A stretch of DNA of 64,000 nt from Ruegeria atlantica (lineage in GTDB: Bacteria > Pseudomonadota > Alphaproteobacteria > Rhodobacterales > Rhodobacteraceae). Shown in pieces: positions 8,335 through 16,318 of the stretch (position 1 is its first letter; each line of letters opens with the position of its first letter). The translations under genes were made by a program, and so were the position numbers. The stretch covers positions 1 through 64,000 of the forward strand of contig WQBJ01000008.1 of assembly GCA_013032095.1 (NCBI GenBank), written 5' to 3'. The notes beneath the pieces were generated by a model, which did no database searches, was not told where the DNA came from, and was given only the letters and a program-made list of their open reading frames with translations.

Positions 8335-10641
8335 TTACACGTCAGTGTCGTCGCTGGTGTAAGTCGAGTTCATCGTACCACCAACCATTGTCGTATCGAC
8401 CGAGTTGCCAAGGACGTTTGCGCCCATGACGATCGACTGGTTGAAGGCGGACGTATCGACCACCGCAGCGGCATTTGCATGAGACTCACCGTTTACAATG
8501 CCGTCGCCGCCATTGTTCGAGCCCCAGGTTCCGGCGCTGCCGCCGTTACCACCGGCGCCCGAGTAAGCACCCGAGACATCGCCGCCGGTGGCGCTGCCAC
8601 CGTGGACGTAGCCGACTTCTGCGAAGCCATTTGCATCACCACTTTGGCCACCCGTGGATTGCGCGGCACCACCGCCACCACCGAAGCCGGATTCGGACAT
8701 GCCGTCGTTCGTACCGTATGCGGTCGAATTTGCATCGTTATCCGAGCTACCGGTTCCACCGTAACCCGAGATCGCCTCGGCCATGCTGTCCGCAGAACCA
8801 TCGGTGTCTGCCGTGGCAAAGATCGAGGACTCGCCACCGTAGCCAGCATCGTTGTCTGCGTCTGCAGAACCCGTGCCGGTACCTGTCGACGTCGCATCCT
8901 GATCGAGTGCGCCGCCGCCGCCGCCGGTCCCGTTTGCTTCTGCCATGCCGGTTCCATCAGCATCTGCGCGACCATCGGTGTCGTTGGTTCCGCCAGCGCC
9001 ACCGGCAGAGTCGGCATCCTGATCGTTGCCCGCTTCGCCCATGACATCACCAGGAGTCTGGGTGATTACAGGACCAGCAGCATCCTGGTTGCCCACACCC
9101 TGAGCGTCGGAGGTTGCGTCTGCACGACCACCTTCGCCGTAAGCACCCATGCCGTCGCCACCGTCGCCGCCGTCACCGCGAGCACCGTCGCCGCCGTCAC
9201 CGCCGTCGCCTTCACCGCCTTTACCGCCGTCGTCACCGTCGCCGCCGTCACCGCCGTCACCGCCGTCGCCGGCGTATTTCCAGCCCCAGTCGCCGCCGTC
9301 ACCGCCGTCGCCGCCGTCACCGCCGTCGCCGCCGTCACCATAACCGCCTTTGCCGCCGTCACCGCCGTCACCGCCTTCGCCGTCACCGCCGTCACCATAA
9401 CCGCCTTTGCCGTCTGCATCAGCGTCGGATTTGCTGCCAGCTAGACCCAGCCCGATGTTGCCACCTGCGGATGAATCATTCGCTTCGGTGTCATTGTCGG
9501 TTTCATTTTTGGCCAGACCAAGGTTGGCTGCACCGCTGTGGCCGCCGTCAGCATTGCCAGAGGATGCGTCGTTGTAAGCAAGCGCGCCGCCTTTGCCATC
9601 CGCGTCGCTGTCATTGTCACCGCCTTTGGATTCACCGTAGTTGCCGGCACCTGACAGACCCAGGCCCAGACCCAGGCCAATCGAACCTGCGTTACCGCCG
9701 TCACCGCCGTCGCTTTCGGAATCAGACGCGTCCGATTTACCGACGTTGTAGGCTTTGGAATCGCTGTCCGCCTTACCACCGTCGCCGCCGTCACCAGATC
9801 CGCTGGCATTTGCGTCCGACTTGATGACGTTCATACCCAGGGTTTTCGCATCACCCGAGTCTCCGCCATCTCCAGCTTCGGAATCGGCATTGGCGTCACC
9901 AGACTCACCGCCACCTGAAAATGCAGTGCCGCCCTTGGTGTCGGACATCGCGTTACCGCCTTTGGCTTCACCGCCGTCGCCGGAATTGCCACCCAGCGAC
10001 TCGGCATCGATGCCATCATCGGATGTGGCGGTGCCGCCCCTTGCATCTCCGTACTGCTCGAACGTGCCGCCGTCATTCGAGACCTTAGCACTACCCAAGA
10101 AGTCGTTGTCTTTCAGGTCAGCAAGCTGGCTGTTGATCGACAACATATCGTTGCCGGCACCGTCCAGCGAAATGTCCAGGTTCATATCGTCGCCTGGATC
10201 GTAGTCAAAGTCGTTTCCTACGGTGATAACGTCGTCGACCTCGCCACCTTTGCTTACGTCGACATCGACCAGATCATCGTCGCGGGGAATCCACTCGCCG
10301 CCACCAAAATCAATATGAATGTCGTTGTCGATGTCGTTTTCGTTGCTGTCGTCACCGCCGTTTCTATTTGCTTGATACTGTTTTTGGTCCTGATCTTGAT
10401 CCTGCTCTTGATCCTGATCATTTTCATTTTCTACTTCAGTTTTTTGTTCCTGTTCAGCATCGATGTCAGTTTTTTGCTCCTGATCAACATCAGTATCTTG
10501 TTCTTGTTCGTTCAAATTTGCATCGACGTCGGCATGCTTAACGAAGATGTTGGCGTCCACGTCCGCGTGGACTTCATCAACTTCTACTTCACCGATCGCT
10601 GTGATGTCATTGTGGGGTTGATTATGACGAGTTCTACTCAT
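8335..10641 (-). CDS. Giant Gly/Asp-rich repeat protein, probable type I substrate
   Basis: A 768-residue, very acidic protein without cysteine. The ATG at 10641 is chosen because GGAAAT precedes it; an in-frame ATG 13 codons upstream (10680) has no ribosome site. Residues ~1-95 are D/E/N/Q-rich with recurring DVDAN and QEQ/DQDQ units. Residues ~95-190 form a less repetitive acidic segment. Residues ~190-720 are Gly/Asp/Ser/Asn/Ala low complexity, including a GGD tract (415-497). The tail has VDTSAFNQSIVMGANVLGN and ends SDDTDV. There is no Sec signal. An uncleaved C-terminal signal and export by the neighbouring ABC/HlyD pair would fit, as would a matrix or surface-coat role; both are inference. 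Classical RTX nonapeptides (GGxGxDxLx) are not evident. Confidence 0.8.
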   Translation of the reverse strand: MSRTRHNQPHNDITAIGEVEVDEVHADVDANIFVKHADVDANLNEQEQDTDVDQEQKTDIDAEQEQKTEVENENDQDQEQDQDQDQKQYQANRNGGDDSNENDIDNDIHIDFGGGEWIPRDDDLVDVDVSKGGEVDDVITVGNDFDYDPGDDMNLDISLDGAGNDMLSINSQLADLKDNDFLGSAKVSNDGGTFEQYGDARGGTATSDDGIDAESLGGNSGDGGEAKGGNAMSDTKGGTAFSGGGESGDANADSEAGDGGDSGDAKTLGMNVIKSDANASGSGDGGDGGKADSDSKAYNVGKSDASDSESDGGDGGNAGSIGLGLGLGLSGAGNYGESKGGDNDSDADGKGGALAYNDASSGNADGGHSGAANLGLAKNETDNDTEANDSSAGGNIGLGLAGSKSDADADGKGGYGDGGDGEGGDGGDGGKGGYGDGGDGGDGGDGGDGGDWGWKYAGDGGDGGDGGDGDDGGKGGEGDGGDGGDGARGDGGDGGDGMGAYGEGGRADATSDAQGVGNQDAAGPVITQTPGDVMGEAGNDQDADSAGGAGGTNDTDGRADADGTGMAEANGTGGGGGALDQDATSTGTGTGSADADNDAGYGGESSIFATADTDGSADSMAEAISGYGGTGSSDNDANSTAYGTNDGMSESGFGGGGGAAQSTGGQSGDANGFAEVGYVHGGSATGGDVSGAYSGAGGNGGSAGTWGSNNGGDGIVNGESHANAAAVVDTSAFNQSIVMGANVLGNSVDTTMVGGTMNSTYTSDDTDV
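9150..9399 (-). repeat. Coding 9-bp tandem repeat (Gly-Gly-Asp tract)
   Basis: About 250 bases of near-perfect nine-base units reading GGC-GGT-GAC or close variants, translated as repeated GGD with occasional KGGYGD, EGGDG and WGWKYAGD interruptions. The repeat is in frame within the giant repeat protein. Confidence 0.9.
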
Positions 10642-11238
10642 AACAAATTTCCATTTTTGTAGCACCCGACCGTCATTCATCTAAAAAACGGCTACTGGCG
10701 CGGTTGAAACAATGTCTTAGAACTCAGGCGCAAAACGCGCTTGAGGGTGTCGTTGGTGAATTCGTTTCCCACCTCCCTTTCTCGGCTAAGCCGATACGCT
10801 GTCCACGGGGTTTAATGCTCGCGTCAAATTGCGATTCGCGGACAGATCAGGAATTAAGCTTCCCAAATTGAAGCAGGGGTATGGTCGCAGCAGAACGGCG
10901 GGCTGAATAGCTGACCTAAAGCATTATATAGCACAACCTATTGATTATAAACGTATTTACCCCAATTAACGGAAAATTAACGCCTTAATTCCATAAAATC
11001 CGGACTAGAACCAACCAAACGGCTAAAGCCATATATTCGCGCCACATTTTCGGAAGAAGTTGCTGTGAACCTAAACTAAAGTTCTAGCTCAAATTGGCAG
11101 AACAGCACTGATAGTTGATGAAAATCGGTCTTTCAGCTATAGTTACTTAATCTAGAAGTTAATATAGCGTTTATTCGCATTCCGTGTGTTGTTTACGATT
11201 ACGTCACAGATTTCGTGGCGTGGGTTTAGGGGGAAATA
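10642..11238. other. Divergent intergenic region, probable promoters
   Basis: About 600 bases between the repeat-protein gene (leftward) and the LuxR-type regulator (rightward). It is clearly more AT-rich than its surroundings, especially 10915-11170. I see no convincing coding sequence. By position it should hold the promoters of both units and the operator of the regulator, but no inverted repeat is strong enough to name. Confidence 0.6.
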
Positions 11239-12006
11239 ATGAGCAATCCGTTGCAGGATAGTGTTGCGCAAATAGATGTTTATTCCGAAGATTTCTCTAT
11301 TAATTTCATCGGAAAAGAACTCTTCTTCTCAAAGCAAACTCTTCAAAGCGTTCAGACGGAATTCGGCGTTGCCGCACATAGGTACGATGGCATTGCGGAA
11401 TTGAAAGCTGACAGCGCATCCAACTCAATGGCTGGCAAAGTGGTCGTGGTCGACCAGATCATGCTCGACGACCTTCTCAACCGTCCGGAAGTGTATACCC
11501 AAGCGGTCGGTACGGGCTGCCTTGCCTTCGCATACCGGAAAGAAGAGACAGCCCGCTCTCTGTTCGAAAGCTGGGACCGGGCGCAGTTCGGAGATATCGG
11601 CTATCTTCCGATGAACGTCGCACCGGATGTATGGCGTTCCATATTGCGGCTGCTGATGCATGAAGAGTTATACCTGCCCAGCTTTCTGGCCAACTGCGTA
11701 GCGCCACCACATGACCCGGGCACTCCCTGCATACTGAGCGAGAAACAGGCTAAACCAAAATCGGAACCGAAGAAACCGAACCCAGTATTTGCCCGACTGA
11801 CGCGGCGCGAAAAGCAGGTCCTGCGTCTGGTTTCAAAAGGTCAAAGCAACAAGATCATCGCCTCAAACCTTGGCATTACTGAGCACACAGTTAAGCTGCA
11901 CATGCACAATGTCACAGGCAAGATCGGTGTCAGCAACAGAACGGCGGCGGCGCAGTTTTACTTCGAGGTGACGTCAGACGAAGCTTACGGTCAAGCAGTT
12001 GACTGA
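11239..12006 (+). CDS. LuxR/CsgD-like response regulator
   Basis: A 255-residue transcription factor. The C-terminal GerE-type helix-turn-helix covers residues ~187-245 (LTRREKQVLRLVSKGQSNKI onward, with the recognition helix in ITEHTVKLHMHNV). Residues 1-150 look like a degenerate receiver-type domain (KVVVVDQIMLDDLL), without the standard Asp/Asp pair plus phospho-acceptor arrangement, reminiscent of CsgD and VpsT. Residues ~165-185 are a Lys/Pro linker. It is divergent from the secretion locus across a long regulatory region and is the obvious candidate regulator of it. The ribosome site is GGGGGAAAT. Fold and DNA-binding role are firm; target and signal are inferred. Confidence 0.88.
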   Translation: MSNPLQDSVAQIDVYSEDFSINFIGKELFFSKQTLQSVQTEFGVAAHRYDGIAELKADSASNSMAGKVVVVDQIMLDDLLNRPEVYTQAVGTGCLAFAYRKEETARSLFESWDRAQFGDIGYLPMNVAPDVWRSILRLLMHEELYLPSFLANCVAPPHDPGTPCILSEKQAKPKSEPKKPNPVFARLTRREKQVLRLVSKGQSNKIIASNLGITEHTVKLHMHNVTGKIGVSNRTAAAQFYFEVTSDEAYGQAVD

Positions 12007-12496
12007 AACGCTGGAAACCCGCTTTGATCGCCTGATCCTGTTGGTCGGCAAGCTTAATTACATGTGGACCAACACCGAAAGCTTGTTGATTCACCTCATT
12101 GCCGGACTTGGCGGTACGAAAAAAGACGTTGCGGTCATCATCTTTCTGACCCTCAACACCACGCGCGCCCGGGTAGACTTGGTAGAACGTCTCGCGAAAA
12201 TGGACGGCCGCCCGGCCGAAATCCGGGACCCTATCTTGGAACTCACCCAACGGCTAAGCAAGTTGTCGTCTATTCGAAACAAGTACAATCACTGCATTTA
12301 CTCATTCGATACCGAAAGCGGAAATCCAAAGACTATTTTGATGCGTATCGCGGACAGAAAGACCGATATAAAACTGGGGCGCGAAGACACTGTTGACGAA
12401 GAAGCTATTCAGGAAATCGAGAAGATCGTCGCGGAGTTGTCGGCCGCAAACCGGGATATCTGGCAACTGATTGGCAAATTAGGATTTCCAATCTGA
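11999..12496 (+). CDS. Small HEPN-like protein (RNxxxH motif)
   Basis: A 165-residue, largely helical protein. The TTG at 11999 overlaps the regulator's 3' end by eight bases; the next in-frame ATG (12062) would remove a well-formed amphipathic first helix. The segment SIRNKYNHCIYSF (residues ~91-103) contains R93-N94-x3-H98, the RNxxxH signature of HEPN domains, which are ribonucleases or nucleotide-binding partners in toxin-antitoxin and abortive-infection systems. Regular helices flank it and the C-terminal third is a predicted helix pair. No antitoxin or nucleotidyltransferase gene is adjacent. It could equally be an unrelated helical protein with a chance motif. Confidence 0.6.
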   Translation: MTETLETRFDRLILLVGKLNYMWTNTESLLIHLIAGLGGTKKDVAVIIFLTLNTTRARVDLVERLAKMDGRPAEIRDPILELTQRLSKLSSIRNKYNHCIYSFDTESGNPKTILMRIADRKTDIKLGREDTVDEEAIQEIEKIVAELSAANRDIWQLIGKLGFPI

Positions 12497-12536
12497 TTCC
12501 AACCACCTCCAGCGACAACTCTATCTGCGCCGAATT

Positions 12537-12622
12537 TGGTACCCGCGGCCGGACTCGAACCGGCACGGCGTTTCCGCCTGGAGATTTTAAGTCTCCTGTG
12601 TCTACCATTCCACCACGCGGGC
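12537..12622 (-). tRNA. tRNA-Leu (anticodon UAA)
   Basis: The minus strand folds as a class II tRNA: acceptor GCCCGCG/CGCGGGT, anticodon stem GGAGA/TCTCC around loop CTTAAAA (anticodon TAA), a long variable arm (GGCGGAAACGCC), T-arm loop TTCGAGT, and an encoded CCA at the 3' end (12537-12539). Confidence 0.96.
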
Positions 12623-12924
12623 TAGGTGTGTTGGGCCTGTTTCGGCCCTGAAAAAACCAGTAAGGCCACAAGGCCATGAATACAATGCGCTTTGCGGGCA
12701 GAAGCGAAGGATTTTTGCCTTGCGTTTACCAGCGTCGCCACATCCGCATGCCACCAAAGCTTCTAGGCGGGTGACGTCTGCCCCCTTACTGCCAACAAAA
12801 CAAATTGAAAAGCCGCTAAGTTGGAACTTCCCAACGGAACCGCCAGCGCTTGGCGTGCAAATCAACAGCGTGAACGGAACGGGTGGCTTCGCGCTGCTTA
12901 TAGACAACGTTCAACCTGCATTGT
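12623..12924. other. Intergenic stretch beside tRNA-Leu
   Basis: About 300 bases between the tRNA 5' end and the recombinase relic. No reading frame here looks like a protein. It would carry the tRNA promoter near 12623-12660. It may include further unrecognisable remains of the integrase gene. Confidence 0.5.
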
Positions 12925-13201
12925 CTGCCAGAGATCGCCAAAGACCCGTTGGAGGGCCGCAAAGTCGAGTTGAACAACGACGGCAAAGCTGGAAGGTGGC
13001 TTTCTAAGCTGCAACTGCGCGGAAAACCAAATTGGGCAAGGTCCTTTTCCCAGAAATCGAACAGATCGTTATATGTTTCCAAGATAGAGGCGGAGCAAAA
13101 GCATTCATCGTCTTGGCATCGTTCCCAATCACGTAGTGGCATTCGGATTGGACCTAGTTTTTCAGGCCACAGGGAAAGCAAAAACAATGCTCGGGGTTTA
13201 G
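12925..13201 (+). pseudogene. Tyrosine recombinase (phage integrase) relic
   Basis: Three plus-strand frames read in order give the N-terminal core-binding region of a P4/phage-type integrase. Frame one (12925-13030) reads EGRKVELNNDGKAGRWLSKL. After a one-base shift, frame two (13029-13076) reads KLGKVLFPEIEQI. After a second shift, frame three (13106-13201) reads HRLGIVPNH then FGLDLVFQATGKAKTMLG before a stop. Family members read like -GRW-SPL-LH-PKLGKVPV-EI-Q- and -NRLGIVLKHA-ALGLDVDLQAT-KAR-LLG. The catalytic domain with the R-H-R-Y residues is absent, so the gene is dead. It sits beside tRNA-Leu, a usual integration target. Weak similarity may continue to about 13280. Confidence 0.75.
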
Positions 13202-13300
13202 ATTTTTGTGGTGTATTTCGGCGACTTTCCGTCGACACCGGTCACATTGTTGATTGGTCGCAGGCCACTGTCTTCACATACTAGCACTAGCCAAACAGCA

Positions 13301-14242
13301 TTAATTTCGGAGTAAGCTGATAGGCTTGCCGAATTCTCGGCTGAATGAGCGCCCGAGGGCTGATGCGCAAGAGAATCCACAACGCAAGGCTATCTGCTCC
13401 GTACTCAGCCGGGTTTCCTGCGCTAGGTACCGGGCATGTTGCAGTCGATATAGCTTGTAATACTTCCCAGGTGTCATGCCGAGTTCATCGGAGAAGGCTC
13501 GGCACAGGGTTCGTTCGGATGTTGAAACACGTTCGGCCAACTCAAAGGTGGTCAGAGGGTGTTCGACATTTTCTGCGATGATGTTAAGCGCCTTAAGCAG
13601 CTTGGGTGATCCACGATCGTTCAGCCGCGCAGCGCCACGATGCTGGTCTTTCTGGCGTGCAGGATCAAAGATAAACATACTTGAGGCATCAAATGCAGCG
13701 GCCGGGCCAAATGTATCCTGTATGAGTTCAAGGATCATTTCCAATGCCGTGCTCGCACCTCCACAGGTCATGAATGGCCCGGAGCTCACGTAGCGAGCAT
13801 TAGAAGTATCTACGTTGGGAAAGGCCTCTTCAAACGCGTCCAGTTCTTGCCAGTGAATGGTTGCGCTGTGGCCTTCCAAAACCCCTGCCTCAGCAAGAAG
13901 CCAAGAGGCAGTATCCAAAGCCAGCACCCGCCGGGCATTGCGGGAAGCTTGGCGGATCATAGAAACCAGTTCTTTAGTGATCTGCTCACGAATGCTGTAT
14001 CCCGCCACTATTACCAGCGTGCCTCGGGTCTTATCCGGCTCGAACCGTCTATCCGGCGAGAATTTCAACCTGCTGGAACTGGCGACTGTCTCACCGTTCA
14101 GGGTCGTGACCTCCCACTCCAGCCCCGCGAATATCGAACGCATTTTGACGTCGCGCAAGGGTTCAAGCGCACTGGCCAGAACCATGTTTGAAAACCCGTC
14201 CAGCAACAGAAATTCGAACTTTTCATGTGAATTTGACGACAA
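13301..14242 (-). CDS. GlxA/CdhR-type AraC regulator
   Basis: A 313-residue activator-type regulator. Residues ~10-190 form a DJ-1/PfpI-like (GATase1) sensor domain including LALDTASWLLAEAGVLEGHS, and residues ~215-313 carry the two AraC helix-turn-helix motifs (FELAERVSTSERTLCRAF and IALRCGFSCASALGRSF). The start is set at TTG 14242 because AGGAGG lies seven bases upstream; the frame stays open further upstream without support. It is divergent from the carnitine operon with a 113-bp intergenic region. In Pseudomonas, CdhR of this family activates carnitine catabolism, so that role is inferred here. Confidence 0.85.
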   Translation of the reverse strand: MSSNSHEKFEFLLLDGFSNMVLASALEPLRDVKMRSIFAGLEWEVTTLNGETVASSSRLKFSPDRRFEPDKTRGTLVIVAGYSIREQITKELVSMIRQASRNARRVLALDTASWLLAEAGVLEGHSATIHWQELDAFEEAFPNVDTSNARYVSSGPFMTCGGASTALEMILELIQDTFGPAAAFDASSMFIFDPARQKDQHRGAARLNDRGSPKLLKALNIIAENVEHPLTTFELAERVSTSERTLCRAFSDELGMTPGKYYKLYRLQHARYLAQETRLSTEQIALRCGFSCASALGRSFSREFGKPISLLRN

Positions 14243-14355
14243 AAGTATTCCTCCTGACGAATAATGTATCGAGACGGCAAAAGTTTTGAAAGTAGCTTCG
14301 CGCAAATTCGTCATCCGACGACTCTCAACGACTGCCAAGCGGAGGCCTGTTTGCC

Positions 14356-16302
14356 ATGCTGGATTCTGACCTTCTATGGACACCCGGTGTCGAACAAATC
14401 TCGGAGACTCGGCTTGCCGCGTTTCGGAACATTGCAGAAATTCAGGCTGGGAAGGCATTCGACACCCACGCTGACCTGCACCGTTGGTCGGTCGATCAAG
14501 CGGATGCATTCTGGCGGCTGGCTTGGGAATTCTGCGGCTTGGTCGGCGACGCCGGAGACACAACACTGATCCCTGATGAAGACCCCCTGAATGTCAGGTT
14601 CTTCCCGAACGCTCGGCTGAACGTTGTCGAAAGTTTTCTGAAAAACCCCAACGACCGGGACGCCATTATCTTCTACGGCGAAGATGGTCGCCGCCTACGG
14701 TGGAGCCGCGCCGAGTTGAGGCAGGAGGTCGAATGTCTGGCCGCGGCATTGAAGGACGCCGGTATTGTCGCGGGCGATCACGTTGTGGGATATGTCCCGA
14801 ACATGCCTCAGACCGTGGCGGCCATGCTGGCCACGGCGTCGCTGGGCGCAGTCTGGTCCTCATGCGCGCCGGAAAGCGGGCCGGACGTGGTTGTGGATCG
14901 GTTCGGTCAGATTGCACCCAAGCTGATGTTCGCCGCAGACGGCTATTTCTACAATGGCAAGGTTTTTGACACGCGCGAGGCCATCGCCACTGTCGCATCC
15001 CGCATACCGGCGATCGAACAGGTCATCGTCTGGCCATACGCGCAAGACGGGTCCGATCTGCCTGAGGGCATGACCTCGTATGACGCGTTCAAAACCGCCG
15101 AGGCGCCGGTGCTAAATTACCGCCCGATGGGGTTCCGCGATCCGCTTTACGTAATGTTCTCGTCCGGCACGACCGGCAAGCCGAAATGTATCGAGCATTC
15201 GGGCGGCGGCACCTTGCTGCGTATGCTGATCGAGCAACAGCTGCACTGCGATCTGCGCGCCGGTGACCGGATGTTCTATTACACCACTTGCAACTGGATG
15301 ATGTGGAACTGGCAGGTTGCCGCTCTGGCATCCGAGGCCGCAATCATCCTGTTCGATGGCAACCCGGCCTATCCGGGCATCACCCGCCTTTTCGATCTGG
15401 TCGAAGCGGAACAGGTCACCCATTTCGGAATCTCAGCGAAATTCATTGATGCCGCGCTCAAACGCGGTGTTCGACCGGTCGACAGCCATTCTCTCTCCTC
15501 CTTACGAGTGGTGTTGTCGACCGGCTCTCCCCTGTCTCCGGATGGGTTTGATTACGTGTACCGCGATTGGAAAGCAGATGTGCAGTTGGCGTCAATCTGC
15601 GGCGGCACGGATATTCTGGGCTGTTTCATCGGCGGATGCCCGACGCTGCCGGTTCATAGGGGTGAAATTCAAGCCCCGATGCTGGGGCTGGACGTGGCCA
15701 CGCTGGATACCGAAGGCAACCCGGTAACTGGCGTCGCCGGAGAACTGGTGTGCCGCAATGCGCATCCATCGATGCCGACCCGTTTCCTAAACGATCCCAG
15801 GCAGGTGCGGTACCGCTCCAGTTATTTCGAGACCTATCCGAATATCTGGCGTCAGGGCGACTTCACCATTCAGACGGACCACGGCGGCTATGTCGTTCTT
15901 GGCCGGTCGGACGCGACGCTGAACCCCGGCGGCATCCGGATCGGCACGGCCGAGATTTACCGACAACTGGACAAGATCGAACAGGTCGAGGACTCGGTCG
16001 TTGTTGGCCAGAACATCAACAACGATGTGCGCGTCATTCTGTTCGTGACCACCCCCGAGAATGTGACGATGGATGACGAGCTGGTCTCGCGGATCAAAAC
16101 CGAGATCCGCACCAACGCCTCGCCGCGACACGTCCCGGCAAAGATAATCAAAGTCGCGGATATCCCGCGCACGAAATCCGGCAAAACCGCCGAACTGGCC
16201 GTGCGGGACGCCGTTAACAGCCAACCCATCCGTGACCTGACCGGCCTGATCAATCCCGGCGCGCTGGCACAGTTCACCGACCACCCTGACCTTAAATGCT
16301 GA
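14356..16302 (+). CDS. Acetoacetyl-CoA synthetase
   Basis: A 648-residue adenylate-forming ligase, the usual length of acetoacetate-CoA ligases: acetoacetate + ATP + CoA gives acetoacetyl-CoA + AMP + PPi. The AMP-binding P-loop FSSGTTGKPKCIEHS, the STGSPL motif, the GGTDILGCF segment and the C-terminal GRSDATLNPGG and RTKSGKTAEL (catalytic lysine) motifs are all present. The N-terminus shows the ACS-N cap (FWRLAWEFCGL). Being first in the carnitine operon makes biochemical sense: cleavage of dehydrocarnitine releases acetoacetate, which this enzyme activates. A GGAGG precedes the ATG. Confidence 0.95.
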   Translation: MLDSDLLWTPGVEQISETRLAAFRNIAEIQAGKAFDTHADLHRWSVDQADAFWRLAWEFCGLVGDAGDTTLIPDEDPLNVRFFPNARLNVVESFLKNPNDRDAIIFYGEDGRRLRWSRAELRQEVECLAAALKDAGIVAGDHVVGYVPNMPQTVAAMLATASLGAVWSSCAPESGPDVVVDRFGQIAPKLMFAADGYFYNGKVFDTREAIATVASRIPAIEQVIVWPYAQDGSDLPEGMTSYDAFKTAEAPVLNYRPMGFRDPLYVMFSSGTTGKPKCIEHSGGGTLLRMLIEQQLHCDLRAGDRMFYYTTCNWMMWNWQVAALASEAAIILFDGNPAYPGITRLFDLVEAEQVTHFGISAKFIDAALKRGVRPVDSHSLSSLRVVLSTGSPLSPDGFDYVYRDWKADVQLASICGGTDILGCFIGGCPTLPVHRGEIQAPMLGLDVATLDTEGNPVTGVAGELVCRNAHPSMPTRFLNDPRQVRYRSSYFETYPNIWRQGDFTIQTDHGGYVVLGRSDATLNPGGIRIGTAEIYRQLDKIEQVEDSVVVGQNINNDVRVILFVTTPENVTMDDELVSRIKTEIRTNASPRHVPAKIIKVADIPRTKSGKTAELAVRDAVNSQPIRDLTGLINPGALAQFTDHPDLKC

Positions 16303-16318
16303 TCGAAGGATACTCATC

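Noticed and set aside
9150..9399. Possible CRISPR array
   Set aside because: Units are nine bases, contiguous and in a coding frame, with no spacers.
8293..9444. Long plus-strand open frame (383 codons) rich in Thr/Ala/Val
   Set aside because: It is the complement of the Gly/Asp repeat gene; the GGC-GGT-GAC repeat keeps all frames open. No ribosome site and no domain.
10642..10680. Upstream ATG (10680) for the repeat protein
   Set aside because: No ribosome site; the ATG at 10641 has GGAAAT upstream.
12816..13238. Minus-strand 140-aa open frame
   Set aside because: The plus strand of the same segment reads as a decayed integrase; the minus frame has no recognisable protein.
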